Source of the DNA: a virus
Direction: 5' to 3' (one strand)
Virus record (IMG/VR): IMGVR_UViG_3300034375_007958
Location: 103,331 to 167,330 of that record
DNA: 64,000 nucleotides
The first letter of the stretch is position 1, and every line of letters starts with the position of its first letter. Below the pieces are notes generated by a model that worked only from the letters and a program-made list of their open reading frames with translations, had not been told where the DNA came from and ran no database searches. Positions 24,314-33,521 of this stretch are shown in pieces. Made by a program: the position numbers and the translations under genes.

Positions 24314-25318
24314 TCATAATCCACAATTATCATCACAAACAATAAGTCTTCCCTGCTCATATGACTGAATTTTCCAACTATTTTGAATTTTATTAAACCA
24401 ACTAACGCATTCCTCTAATGTATTTTCTAAAGCATTATTATTTTTTGGTAGCAAATCTTTTATCTGTTGATTAACGGCTTCATGATATTCTCCGTGCCCA
24501 TATGTCCTAGGACTAAATCCTGTAAAACAGCAAGGATAAACTTCACCAGTTGATGTTATATAAATTTCTGAATCTTTTTTTGTTTGACATTTTATATTAA
24601 ATTTTGGTTCTCTGTTTTCTATAATATCTTCAACAAGAACCATGTCTGTTTTTTTCTTATGAAACAAAATTGGAAAACTAGTCTCTCCTTTATAATTTCC
24701 AATTACATGCGATAAATTTCCTTTTTTATCAAAAACGGGTCCCGTATTCCTTCCATGATCGACGAGTTTGAATTGTCTAAATCCAAGGTCCATTGCTAGT
24801 TTTTTTGCTTCTTCGACTTGATGTTTATTGTGGTCAAATAAAATAAATTTCCAGTTGGCTACACCATTGTTTTTAATAACATGTTGTGCATTTTTTATAA
24901 TAGTTTTCCAATCTGTATTTTGCCGGTACAATGTGTGAGTGTCTTTTAGCCCATCTAAACAAAAATCTATCTCTGCATTTTCAGCAAGCCGGTGCCAAAA
25001 ATTCTTAGATCTGCCACTTCCGTTAGTGCTTATAGTAATTTGAAGTTTAGAATTAGCAGATTTAAAATATTTGACAATTTCTGGTCCTTCTGGATTCATA
25101 ACGATATCTCCAAAATTCCCGTTAATTCGTATTTTAGATAATTGTTTTAAAAAGTCAACTTGAAATATTTTTTTTACGTCATCTAACGTTAGATTCCTTT
25201 CAATATATCCATCGTTATAATTATAGCCACGAAAATTTCTAGGACATAAAGGACACCTAGCATTGCATAGTGAAGAAATTTCTAAATGGACTTGTTTTAT
25301 GTCTTCATATCTTAACAT
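24314..25318 (-). CDS. Radical SAM / SPASM-type protein
   Basis: 334 residues. SSLCNARCPLCPRNFRG (about 15-30) is the CxxxCxxC cluster motif; ISTNGSGR and FCLDGLKDTH are barrel motifs of the SPASM subfamily. C-terminal cysteines in IKCQ, GEVYPCCF, LEECVSW and IVCDDNCG would ligate auxiliary clusters. SPASM enzymes modify peptides or other substrates by radical chemistry. AT-rich relative to gp41/gp61 upstream; the substrate is unknown. Depends on Fe-S clusters, consistent with phage IscU/IscA. Confidence 0.85.
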   Translation of the reverse strand: MLRYEDIKQVHLEISSLCNARCPLCPRNFRGYNYNDGYIERNLTLDDVKKIFQVDFLKQLSKIRINGNFGDIVMNPEGPEIVKYFKSANSKLQITISTNGSGRSKNFWHRLAENAEIDFCLDGLKDTHTLYRQNTDWKTIIKNAQHVIKNNGVANWKFILFDHNKHQVEEAKKLAMDLGFRQFKLVDHGRNTGPVFDKKGNLSHVIGNYKGETSFPILFHKKKTDMVLVEDIIENREPKFNIKCQTKKDSEIYITSTGEVYPCCFTGFSPRTYGHGEYHEAVNQQIKDLLPKNNNALENTLEECVSWFNKIQNSWKIQSYEQGRLIVCDDNCGL

Positions 25319-25322
25319 TATT

Positions 25323-26753
25323 CTACTTTTTAAGCCCTGCTAACATCTGCTTGAGTTTTGTACTCTGTGCTTCACCTGCTACCTGAGGTTGTTGTTCCCA
25401 CACAGGTGTTCCTGTAGCACGTTGTGGTTTTGTATCAGTATCTTCGTCTACTGTGCTCTTGGCTTTGATCTGTGCCATGATACTGCCGGTCTGTGGCTTC
25501 AAACTGCCCGGAGTACCCTGTGCTTCTTCACCTGGATCTGTGATACGCAAACACTCTAGGTCAAAGTCCAAGTCTACTTTCTGTCCTACACCGCTTGAAC
25601 TACGAGTTTTCATCAACTGTATCTGATACCTACCACGCTCACGCATTGCACGACTTGTAAAGATACCAAACACGTTGTCAGCAGTATTGATCTTACTGAT
25701 ACCACCACTGATGTGACTATGGTCAAATTCAATTTCTTCCACTGCACTACGATTCAACTGACTTGCAGTTACCATTAAGATGTTAAACTCCTTAGCCAAG
25801 TTTCTAAGTTCTTCCGATACATACTTGTCCTTAACAAACAAATCATTGGGCGACACTTTGGCACTGACTGGCATGACCAAATCTAAGTAGTCTACCATGA
25901 TAAAGTCTGTTCGCTGTCCTGTCTGCACTTCCAGTTCTTTTAGGTAAGCACGTATTTGATTTACGTTGCTCTGTGCTGGCATGTACTTGATACGCATTTT
26001 ACCAGACTTCTTGCCCACCATCTTTAGTTTAATTTCGATAGTGTCTAAGTCTCGGAAAATCTCCTTAGTACTGACATTTGCTACCATACTATCCATACGC
26101 ATAGCACACAGTTCTTCACTAAGTTCCAGTGTTAAGAACACACCGTTCAGTCCCTGTGTGATCCAGTTAATAGCAATGTTCTGCATAAACAACGATTTAC
26201 CACTACCCGAGCCACCTGCAAAGATGTTGAGTTCGCCTCGATTCATACCACCAAACAAACGTTTGTCCATTGTGGGCCAGCCAGTGCTTACCTGTCCGTT
26301 GTTGCTTTTGATCTTCATTAACCTGGCTCTGGGATCTTCAAAATAGTCTGTGCCCATGTCCTTGGTCAGACTGATCTGCACTGCGTCTTTGATGATTTTT
26401 TCTACTGGATCATAGTCACCTTTTTCCAGCATGTCCGCACATTTAAGAATTGCTCGCTCCAGTTCCTGTTTGCGAGTAAATCCTTCAAACTCTGTCATAA
26501 ACCAATCATAATGATTGTCCTGCAAGTCTGGTACTGGTCGTAACTGTACCTGTGTCACTGCTTCGACCTGCTCAGCAGTGGGCATGGCGTTATGGTCTTT
26601 GACGTGTTCGCTGATAAACTTGGCAGCACTGCGTAGTGTTCTGTCAAAGTTTTCAAAGTTATAAATGTTCTGCACCCTCAAATAACTTTCAGGATTTTGC
26701 ATGACCATTTCTAAAAATAGTTTCTGTAGTTCTGGTGTATACTCTTTGCTCAT
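25323..26753 (-). CDS. 41: Replicative DNA helicase, gp41/DnaB family
   Basis: 476 residues. N-terminal helical domain, then a RecA-like core with Walker A FAGGSGSGKSLFM (about 175-187), GVFLTLELSEELCAMRM, Walker B FIMVDYLDLV, and TASQLNRSAV / HISGGISKI DnaB motifs. The hexamer unwinds the lagging-strand template and stimulates gp61. The Ser/Thr/Gln-rich tail after about residue 420 resembles the interaction tail of phage helicases. Its start overlaps the primase stop by 4 bases. Confidence 0.95.
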   Translation of the reverse strand: MSKEYTPELQKLFLEMVMQNPESYLRVQNIYNFENFDRTLRSAAKFISEHVKDHNAMPTAEQVEAVTQVQLRPVPDLQDNHYDWFMTEFEGFTRKQELERAILKCADMLEKGDYDPVEKIIKDAVQISLTKDMGTDYFEDPRARLMKIKSNNGQVSTGWPTMDKRLFGGMNRGELNIFAGGSGSGKSLFMQNIAINWITQGLNGVFLTLELSEELCAMRMDSMVANVSTKEIFRDLDTIEIKLKMVGKKSGKMRIKYMPAQSNVNQIRAYLKELEVQTGQRTDFIMVDYLDLVMPVSAKVSPNDLFVKDKYVSEELRNLAKEFNILMVTASQLNRSAVEEIEFDHSHISGGISKINTADNVFGIFTSRAMRERGRYQIQLMKTRSSSGVGQKVDLDFDLECLRITDPGEEAQGTPGSLKPQTGSIMAQIKAKSTVDEDTDTKPQRATGTPVWEQQPQVAGEAQSTKLKQMLAGLKK

Positions 26754-27766
26754 TGACGACTCATTATTTTTATTTTAAGATTGTTTGTCTGTTTGTTATT
26801 TAATATGTCTTTTAACACATACAGTTTTCCATACTTGGCAACTGCTTCACTGATGTCTTTGGCCTGTTCTCTCCATAAGGGAAAACTTACCGCCCATCCA
26901 TACTCTACAGCTCTGTCTATGAGTTTGCTGCCTGCAGAGTCCCAGTCTGGTACAACGATTATGTCTCTACCTAAACTTTCAATCAGTTCTGCCTGTGTCT
27001 CTGTGATGTCTGCGCCCAACACTGCCACACCATCTATGGCTAGTGCATCAAACACGCCTTCACAGACTATGACAAACTTGTTGTCGTACAGTTGTTGGTC
27101 CAAGTTAAACACAAAGTTGCTGGGATGGTCACTGTGGTACTTGGGTTTTATACCGCTGTTAAGTGCTCTAGCAGTCCAGCCCACAATTTTTCTTTTATAG
27201 TAAAACGGCACTATGACTCTATGGCCGAGTTTGTGTTCTACTGCCGGAGTCCAGTAAAACTCATAGCGTTGCATGTCTATGTTTCTACTGTGTACATAGG
27301 CCACACTGTCTTTGTAGGCTGTGGGCACATCACGCCACTCATTGAGTTCATAAAAGTCTGCTAGGGCCATAAAACTTTTGGCTTCACTGGGCAACTGTCT
27401 GGCTTCAAATTCTATGTCTATGGGTTCGGGCTCTTGGCTCTCTGGCTGCACCAAGTCTTTGACTCTCAGTGCTTCAATGACCAAACGGTTTACTTCTGCA
27501 TCATCAGCGCCCAACCATTTGAGCCAACGTCGGAATTTGAATCCCAAAGGCGCTCCTGGCTTGTAGCCAGTTTTGAACTGACAGTTAAAGCAGTGATAAC
27601 TGACTGCACCATCGGGCTGTGTCATTACACCACCACGTTGACGTGTGTCTGCTGATTCACCTCTGTGACTGCAACAGACCGCGTTGAAACTTAACCAACC
27701 ACTTTGGCTACGACGTCGTTTCGGAGGTAGTAAACCGAGGACTGCGTCTTGTACAGTATTAAACAT
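26750..27766 (-). CDS. 61: DNA primase, gp61 family
   Basis: 338 residues. An N-terminal zinc-ribbon-like part (CCSHRGESADTR...VSYHCFNCQF) precedes a TOPRIM domain: VIVCEGVFDALAIDG (catalytic Glu), then DIIVVPDWDSAG (DxD). Makes RNA primers for Okazaki fragments in complex with gp41, whose gene follows with ATGA overlap. A good sigma70 promoter lies 9 bases upstream of the start. Confidence 0.92.
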   Translation of the reverse strand: MFNTVQDAVLGLLPPKRRRSQSGWLSFNAVCCSHRGESADTRQRGGVMTQPDGAVSYHCFNCQFKTGYKPGAPLGFKFRRWLKWLGADDAEVNRLVIEALRVKDLVQPESQEPEPIDIEFEARQLPSEAKSFMALADFYELNEWRDVPTAYKDSVAYVHSRNIDMQRYEFYWTPAVEHKLGHRVIVPFYYKRKIVGWTARALNSGIKPKYHSDHPSNFVFNLDQQLYDNKFVIVCEGVFDALAIDGVAVLGADITETQAELIESLGRDIIVVPDWDSAGSKLIDRAVEYGWAVSFPLWREQAKDISEAVAKYGKLYVLKDILNNKQTNNLKIKIMSRQ

Positions 27767-27774
27767 TAATTGTA

Positions 27775-27803
27775 ATTATACAGCAAAAACCGTGAATAGT
27801 CAA
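27775..27803 (-). promoter_or_regulatory. sigma70-type promoter for the gp61-gp41 operon
   Basis: Minus-strand TTGACT (27803-27798), 17-base spacer, TG-TATAAT (27780-27775). The -10 ends 9 bases before the primase ATG at 27766, leaving a leader of only two or three bases, so this mRNA may also be nearly leaderless. Confidence 0.7.
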
Positions 27804-29369
27804 TTAGTCTGCTATCCAAACTATGGCACCAGCAATTTGACTAATTGACTGTGCAGATCGCACTGCCACCGACACAAAATCTCCAGCAGCCACAGTGATT
27901 CTATATGGTTCCAAATTGTATTGTTGATATCCATTAATGCCAGCAACAAAACTGGCTACTGGTGTGTTGTTGGTGGTGGTAAATGTGCCTGTTGTGGTAC
28001 TGACTGTGGGAATGGCTTCCGGCAGTTCTATGTAAGTCTGTGTGCCTGTGGCCAAATTGGCATTTAGAAATAACAATATTTCTATAGGGTCGTTGCCTTG
28101 GTGTGCAACCGAAACATCCTGTATAATGATTTCTCTGGTGTTAATGATTTCATTGTCAGTGATTGGGTTGCGAATTGAAAACAGTTGATGTATAGTGCCG
28201 CTGGATAAACTGCTTTTTGAGTTACTGAAACTTCTGGTATAGTCGTTTTTGGTAGTAAAGCCTTCGTTGAAACAGCCCATGGAAGCACCACGCACCCAAG
28301 CCGATTCTGAGCCGCCAATGTTGTAGGCCACATAGCCTATTTTATAATTGGGATTATGACTCCAGGGTAAAGTGTTTTCATTGCTCCAACTGATTTCATG
28401 AAATGGCATTATGCCACCGGTCAGACTGTTTTCAATGCTGAATCTTATTCTGCCTGCGCCAAGCCATCTAAAATCAATTTGGAACACATTGAGTTTTGTT
28501 GTATCAATGGTCATACCACTGGGCCCGGTGCCGTCCAAACTATCTAGGCTAAAATCACTTTGATAAATCCAGTTTTCTGTGCCCACAACTCCGGCTTCTA
28601 GTTGACTGAACGTGCCTGTGCTTGTGCCTGTGGAAGAATAACTGTAAGTGCCGGCTAAAGGACCGGTAGCCTCACTTAAAAACACTACCTTAGCACTTTT
28701 GGATTCTACGATCCAGCCAGTGGCCACACCGTCTAATTCTCTAGCAATACGTGCTGCTGTTTGAATTGCGGTTTCACCATTGACCAATGTGACGTTATAG
28801 GCCACACTGTTTACGGTCACAGTGGCTGTACCACCCGAGCTTGCTGTTGCAATAGTGAGTTGTCTGATTTCTGCTCTGGCACCATAGAAGTGTAACACAC
28901 CGAACTGTCCATTGTTAACACCGACCTGCAGTGCACTTTCTTGATTAAACAGTCCTGCTCTAAGACTGGTGCCTGCTGTGCCGCTGAACATGGCAGTAAA
29001 ACGTGCCATATTGGCCTGTCCTGCTCTATATCTTAAAAAACGCCTTGAACGTAGCACACCATAACTGTAGAGTGTGGCACTTGAAGTGCATTCAAACATC
29101 TCATCACTGTTAGACACCGCAGTTCCGCCGCCGGCGGCGTAGGTTTGAAATCTATCTGCGTCCAAGCCGTATAGTGCATCCAATTGCAAAATTGGTTGTA
29201 GAGCTACAGTTAAATTTTCTCCCCACGCACTGAGTGCATTTATACTGCCCACTCCGGTGCGTATAATAGGCTGACCAGCAGCATTGTATTCCATGCTTTG
29301 ATGCAGGTCATTTAGTTGATAGTTGGGGAAAGGGTGTATGTAGGGTGTAGTATTTGCACTAGTTGCCAT
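27804..29369 (-). CDS. Tail-fibre / virion surface protein, 521 aa
   Basis: Ser/Thr/Gly-rich with long beta-type repeats. The N-terminus places the gene product next to other fibre-like products. Segments such as FRYRAGQANMARFTAMFSGT and EILLFLNANLATGTQTYIEL recall large beta-sandwich virion proteins. The four genes 27804-32001 are almost contiguous, forming a late fibre operon. Receptor specificity cannot be inferred. Confidence 0.7.
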   Translation of the reverse strand: MATSANTTPYIHPFPNYQLNDLHQSMEYNAAGQPIIRTGVGSINALSAWGENLTVALQPILQLDALYGLDADRFQTYAAGGGTAVSNSDEMFECTSSATLYSYGVLRSRRFLRYRAGQANMARFTAMFSGTAGTSLRAGLFNQESALQVGVNNGQFGVLHFYGARAEIRQLTIATASSGGTATVTVNSVAYNVTLVNGETAIQTAARIARELDGVATGWIVESKSAKVVFLSEATGPLAGTYSYSSTGTSTGTFSQLEAGVVGTENWIYQSDFSLDSLDGTGPSGMTIDTTKLNVFQIDFRWLGAGRIRFSIENSLTGGIMPFHEISWSNENTLPWSHNPNYKIGYVAYNIGGSESAWVRGASMGCFNEGFTTKNDYTRSFSNSKSSLSSGTIHQLFSIRNPITDNEIINTREIIIQDVSVAHQGNDPIEILLFLNANLATGTQTYIELPEAIPTVSTTTGTFTTTNNTPVASFVAGINGYQQYNLEPYRITVAAGDFVSVAVRSAQSISQIAGAIVWIAD

Positions 29370-29372
29370 GGT

Positions 29373-30563
29373 TTACAATCCCCACTTGGTTGATAGATAG
29401 TTTTCTACGTTCCTGTACTCAATGTTGTTCAGTGTTTTACTAAACATAATTACTTCTGCTACATTACCTGCCAATCCGTTGGTGCCGCCTTCATCGTTTC
29501 CAATAAACAATTCCTTGTTGCTGGCACTGGTATTACCAGCAATGGTGCCTGTAAATGATAGACTGGTGTTGGCCTTGTTGATACGGTACAGTAATTTATC
29601 ACTGTTGGTAGATCCTGTACCATCGTAGACCAAACTGTGAATAATCCAACTTGTGTTTGCAGCAACTCCACTGTCGCCTGTAGCACCATTCATACCTACA
29701 ATAAAGTTGCCAGTACCACCTTTGATCAGCAAATCGCTTTCATCAGTAACTGTTAATGTTTGTGTACCCGAAGTTGTGCTCTGTTTGGCTAATATAAACA
29801 CAGTATATCCTGCTTTGCTGGCCAGTGTTGTAAATGGGTTAACTGTCAGACTGTCTGTACCATCAAATTCTATATAACCATAACCGTTAAGTGTTTCTGT
29901 GTTTTCGTAAGTTGGTTTAGCACTGCCGCCATCTGGATTGGCATTATGTTCTTGGCCAGACTTATCAGTCCATTGTGTGATTTGTCCTTCGTCTGTGGCA
30001 CTGGGGATAAGCGTACTGGTATCTGCTGCATCATACCAAACTTCAAATGTCAACAGTGTGTCACTGTCAATACCTTCACTAATTGATGTTGGATTGCTGA
30101 TTAAACTAACTGTGGCCCATGGACGTCCTTCCAATAGGCCGTCTGGATGAACATTTGGTGTGCTGACGTTGCCCACATACTTGGCAGGCAGTGTGTCAAC
30201 GTCATAGGTATTTCTGTTTCTGTAAGCAGGAATGTTTACATTTGCTGCGGTGCCTCCACGACGTTTTAGTTGTTGTATGTCTAACCTACGTTCTTGACGT
30301 AGTTGCAGATTACCTGTTTGTATGGTGTGAAAGAAAAATACAGAGTTAGCAGTGTATCCAACGTCTGCTAGTGTGCTGGAACCCAATAGTCCACTGTCGA
30401 CTGAGTTATTGGCCAACAGTATTAAGTTACCGTAGTAACTGCTGTCCAGTGTTTCGTCTGAAATAGCAGCCGTGCGTACTTCTGCTAGTGTATTAGCAGT
30501 GTCTAAACTTAGTGTACTGTATAAGCCTGTAAGACCTTTGTAGACTACATCAATTGCTGCCAT
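29373..30563 (-). CDS. Tail-fibre-like protein with LamG/concanavalin-A-like domain
   Basis: 396 residues. From about residue 165: LTFEVWYDAADTSTLI, ITQWTDKSGQEHNA, YGYIEFDGTDSLTV, YTVFILAKQ and GNVAEVIMFSKTLNN are the strand pattern of laminin-G/pentraxin-like jelly rolls (W-x-D-x-SG, EvivF). Such domains bind carbohydrates, suiting a receptor-binding fibre. Four bases upstream of the 521-aa gene. Confidence 0.75.
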   Translation of the reverse strand: MAAIDVVYKGLTGLYSTLSLDTANTLAEVRTAAISDETLDSSYYGNLILLANNSVDSGLLGSSTLADVGYTANSVFFFHTIQTGNLQLRQERRLDIQQLKRRGGTAANVNIPAYRNRNTYDVDTLPAKYVGNVSTPNVHPDGLLEGRPWATVSLISNPTSISEGIDSDTLLTFEVWYDAADTSTLIPSATDEGQITQWTDKSGQEHNANPDGGSAKPTYENTETLNGYGYIEFDGTDSLTVNPFTTLASKAGYTVFILAKQSTTSGTQTLTVTDESDLLIKGGTGNFIVGMNGATGDSGVAANTSWIIHSLVYDGTGSTNSDKLLYRINKANTSLSFTGTIAGNTSASNKELFIGNDEGGTNGLAGNVAEVIMFSKTLNNIEYRNVENYLSTKWGL

Positions 30564-30856
30564 TAGTCACATGCTCCATAACCTGGATATAAACTTACAC
30601 TGTCGCTACGCATGTCTGCGGGATTTTTACTGCGGTGCATGTCTGTGCCTGCAGGAAAACTGGCTACTACAGGAAATACTTGTTCGTCTGGTGTGGTGCT
30701 GGCCTGTGTGATACCTGCCAACTTGGCTAACTGATCAATCTCTTGATTTTCTTGGCTGTTGTCTACAACGGCAACCACAGGCTCTTGTGGCACTGTATCT
30801 TGTTGTGCTAAGTCGATAATGTCAGCAACTGCTCTAAGTATTTCTGCTATCTTCAT
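30563..30856 (-). CDS. Hypothetical virion-region protein, 97 aa
   Basis: Starts MKIAEILRAVADIIDLAQ (amphipathic helix), has a Gln/Glu-rich middle, and ends NPADMRSDSVSLYPGYGACD. Similar short proteins sit among structural genes of T4-like aquatic phages. Late-type GGTAAATA lies upstream (30874-30880). Start ATG overlaps nothing; its stop touches the next start. Function unknown. Confidence 0.6.
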   Translation of the reverse strand: MKIAEILRAVADIIDLAQQDTVPQEPVVAVVDNSQENQEIDQLAKLAGITQASTTPDEQVFPVVASFPAGTDMHRSKNPADMRSDSVSLYPGYGACD

Positions 30857-30873
30857 TTTGCTATCCGTTTTAG

Positions 30874-30880
30874 TATTTAC
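30874..30880 (-). promoter_or_regulatory. Late promoter core GTAAATA
   Basis: Minus-strand GGTAAATAC (core 30880-30874), 18 bases upstream of the 97-aa gene start. Confidence 0.45.
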
Positions 30881-32001
30881 CAGGTGCTAAGGTTGGCTCG
30901 CTTCCAAGTGTCTGTGGCCACGCAAACATAAACATAGTCACCATCCCATGCAATAGTACCGGCAACTCCTGTACTGTTGTTAGCAGCAGGAGCACTATTG
31001 GCTGCAACCACAAACGCACCTTTGTTTACTGTAAATCCTGACTCACTAGCAGTTGTAACAACGTTTGCCTGTGCAATATTACCTACAAAAGTTTTTACCA
31101 AACCATTGGTACTGCCTAAGATTAGGTTACCTACGTTGCCTAGGCTTGGACCTGTGACATCATTGCCTACCACATATAAGTAACCATCGTTTTTAGTTGC
31201 AACGTCACCAAAGAATGCAGGATCACTGTAATTACTACCATCAATACCCATGTCGATGAAATGCATATTGTCGTCACCGTTGTCAGCAGTTGCTACAATA
31301 TCTGTGCTGGCACTAGTGCCGTCACTTAGGTTTTGTTCTACCAGTTGTTGATAACTGTCGACATTACCATACATTTGCACAAAAGCATTAGGGAATGAAC
31401 CAAATGTTGAACCATCGGATGTGACAACAAGGTTCCCTGTCAATTGTGAAGTATTGTTGTCTTGAAATTTAGCTACTACTGTACTATCATGTCTAAGTTG
31501 AATTAAACTAACGTTGCCTTGTGATGTATCATAGGCATGACTAAATCCAGTCCTTCCTTCTGGAGTTAAGAATTGGTAACCATTTGTATAGTTGGCTGAT
31601 GCCCAATATTCTCTTGAATACAAAGAACTATTACCAAAAGTAACATCATAACCAACGCCATCTTCCCAAGGTTCAGTATTAAAACCGATTCTGCCGTTAT
31701 CGCCGCGAATGAATATTCCGTCTACACTAGTGTTACTGGACTGTAGTTTAATATTTCCAGTATTAGCATAAACTTGATTGTTTGTTATAACAACGTTACC
31801 AATATTTCCAAACCCCGATACACTTAAATTGCTGAAACTGCTTCCGCCGCTGGTACTGTCGATCGTATAGCCTCCTGCAGTGCTTCCATCATGAACACGC
31901 AGATTCCAATTATCTGTGTCGATGGTAATTTCGCCAGCAGCGCCAGTATAACTGTCATTTACTGTAACGTTACCACGTTTCCATTGTACAACTTTACTCA
32001 T
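30877..32001 (-). CDS. Tail-fibre-like protein with Mtd-type N-terminus
   Basis: 374 residues. VVQWKRGNVTVNDSYTGAAG / EITIDTDNWNLRVHDGST is the short N-terminal receptor-protein module (W/RRG, E-I-x-I-D-T, L-R-V-H-D-G) also seen in the 173-aa protein at 15108. The remainder is Asn/Ser/Gly beta repeats (SNLSVSGFGNIGNVVITNNQ) and a C-terminal TIAWDGDYVYVCVATDTWKR cap. Likely receptor-binding or baseplate fibre. Confidence 0.75.
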   Translation of the reverse strand: MSKVVQWKRGNVTVNDSYTGAAGEITIDTDNWNLRVHDGSTAGGYTIDSTSGGSSFSNLSVSGFGNIGNVVITNNQVYANTGNIKLQSSNTSVDGIFIRGDNGRIGFNTEPWEDGVGYDVTFGNSSLYSREYWASANYTNGYQFLTPEGRTGFSHAYDTSQGNVSLIQLRHDSTVVAKFQDNNTSQLTGNLVVTSDGSTFGSFPNAFVQMYGNVDSYQQLVEQNLSDGTSASTDIVATADNGDDNMHFIDMGIDGSNYSDPAFFGDVATKNDGYLYVVGNDVTGPSLGNVGNLILGSTNGLVKTFVGNIAQANVVTTASESGFTVNKGAFVVAANSAPAANNSTGVAGTIAWDGDYVYVCVATDTWKRANLSTW

Positions 32002-32546
32002 TATATGTTCCCAAAATTAAATGTAGCACTGGTAACTCCATCACCAACTTGTCCAAGGTCTAAGTTTACTGGAGGATTAATAGGATAGGCTGAATTACTT
32101 AAAAATATTTGTCCCGATGCGCCCCAATTATCATCTACATAAGCAGCAATGTTTGCACTACCATTATCTACCAATACATTGAAAGTGTATTTTTCTCTAT
32201 CTAATTGCACCAAATCGTTGCTACTTATTGTAACTGTACATAATCCCAAATTAGCATTACTGATAGTAACATTACTTTGTAGAACTACGTTGGCATTAGC
32301 ATACACATAATCATCCACCATGTTAAAGGTCAATGTATAGCCTGTAATATTCACAGGCTTTTGGTCCGAATTCAATACCTTGAGTTTGACAATGTTGTCT
32401 ATATTTTTATACAAATTAATAGTTCTGGTATACACTACACGATTCCTTTGCTCAACAGTAGGGTCTATGTCATACTGGACGTTGATAGTATTGTCATAAA
32501 GATAACTGTAGATTTGCTGCATTAGTGTATTTAGCGGATTCGCCAT
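32001..32546 (-). CDS. Probable virion/baseplate protein, 181 aa
   Basis: Start at 32546 (MANPLNTLMQQIYSYLYDNT); the upstream in-frame extension to 32603 crosses the divergent plus-strand gene's promoter and lacks a ribosome-binding site. The N-terminal part is followed by an Ig-like beta domain (KLKVLNSDQKPVNITGYTLT, then TISSNDLVQLDREKYTFNVL). BppU-like baseplate fibre adaptors have this arrangement, so that role is possible. Stop and next start overlap by one base. Confidence 0.6.
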   Translation of the reverse strand: MANPLNTLMQQIYSYLYDNTINVQYDIDPTVEQRNRVVYTRTINLYKNIDNIVKLKVLNSDQKPVNITGYTLTFNMVDDYVYANANVVLQSNVTISNANLGLCTVTISSNDLVQLDREKYTFNVLVDNGSANIAAYVDDNWGASGQIFLSNSAYPINPPVNLDLGQVGDGVTSATFNFGNI

Positions 32547-32572
32547 AAGTAAGTTCTGACTTATTTTCGAAC

Positions 32573-32580
32573 TATAAATA
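32573..32580 (+). promoter_or_regulatory. Plus-strand perfect late promoter TATAAATA
   Basis: TATAAATA on the plus strand in the 39-base divergent gap. The expected start (about 6 bases downstream) is 32586, the G of the GTG start codon of the 124-aa gene. Confidence 0.75.
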
Positions 32581-32585
32581 TCACT

Positions 32586-32960
32586 GTGGAAGAATACTAC
32601 CAAAAACTACTAGAAGAGTATCCTTTTTTAAGTCTTTTGACCTACGGCGGCAATGAATACATAGGCATAATTCAGAATTGTGACGACAGTATTACTACTA
32701 TCTACGACTATGGTATCCTAAGAACCCAAGAAGAAAAGCAGGTTTATTTGGAACTAGCAGATACTTGGTGGTGGGAAAGTAATAGGATGGTTCCTATAAA
32801 TCTTTTCATTAAACAAGACTGGGCTCCTTTTAGGGTCTGCTTAAAGACTTTTATCAGCAAGGATGTAGATATCAAGTATGGGCCCACAATCAGCCTAAAA
32901 GAAAATGCACAAAAGCGCAGTAAGCGCCGTAGTATTACCCTAGTCCGCAGAATTCCCTAG
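32586..32960 (+). CDS. Hypothetical protein, 124 aa (plus strand)
   Basis: One of very few plus-strand genes. GTG start at 32586 is the only plausible start; the next Met is at residue 57. Sequence features LADTWWWESNRMVPINLFI and KDVDIKYGPTISL, a pattern I associate with a conserved unknown protein of T4-like phages, with a basic tail. The late promoter sits 5 bases before the GTG, so the mRNA should be leaderless. Its last 21 bases overlap the convergent DnaE-like gene. Confidence 0.75.
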   Translation: MEEYYQKLLEEYPFLSLLTYGGNEYIGIIQNCDDSITTIYDYGILRTQEEKQVYLELADTWWWESNRMVPINLFIKQDWAPFRVCLKTFISKDVDIKYGPTISLKENAQKRSKRRSITLVRRIP

Positions 32961-33521
32961 CAAATTCATGTTGACTGCTACCAGTGTAGCATAAGCAACT
33001 GCGTGACTCTGCTTAAAATAATAACTGTCGTCTTCGGGACGTTGCCACACAGTTTTCCTAACTTCACCCCAGGCCTGTCCTATTAAGTGGCGTTTGGCAG
33101 GTCTGATTACACTGATAAACATGGCCATTCTAGGAATACTGTTAACTGCTTCAGGCATCTTGATCAGTGTATCGTAATGATTACCTATGTGAATTAACTG
33201 CTCACAGAATGCTCTATCATACAGTTTGTCCCACTCAGGTTCTTGCTCTATCAACTCTAATAGATGTTGTTCGCTTTTGACTTGACTGTACAGGTTTACA
33301 TTAAGAAAATCTAACTTTAAATATCCCAAATCTTCTGCTCGTTCATAGTCTATGCTGGCATATCCTGTAAATGGATCTTGCGGTATTTCTGTAAAGTACA
33401 CACCTGTGTTGTGTTTTGAGATGGAACCATCCTTAATTATACTGGCACTAGTATGTGGCAATATGTCCAAGATCTTTGTTCTGTCTGCAAAGTCAATGTC
33501 AATGTCTGAACGAAATTTCAT
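32940..33521 (-). CDS. Miniature DnaE-like protein (DNA polymerase III alpha fragment)
   Basis: 193 residues. RSDIDIDFADRTKILDIL resembles the DIDIDF active-site strand of bacterial DnaE, ISKHNTGVYFTEIP and LGYLKLDFLNVNLYSQV match following palm segments, and YYFKQSHAVAYATLVAVNMN matches the GF-x-KSHSxAYA motif. Bacterial DnaE is over 1000 residues, so this keeps only a condensed core; the PHP, tail and OB domains are absent. A polymerase function is doubtful; it may bind DNA or clamp, or mimic host Pol III. Downstream of and overlapping the 292-aa gene by 4 bases. Confidence 0.65.
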   Translation of the reverse strand: MKFRSDIDIDFADRTKILDILPHTSASIIKDGSISKHNTGVYFTEIPQDPFTGYASIDYERAEDLGYLKLDFLNVNLYSQVKSEQHLLELIEQEPEWDKLYDRAFCEQLIHIGNHYDTLIKMPEAVNSIPRMAMFISVIRPAKRHLIGQAWGEVRKTVWQRPEDDSYYFKQSHAVAYATLVAVNMNLLGNSAD

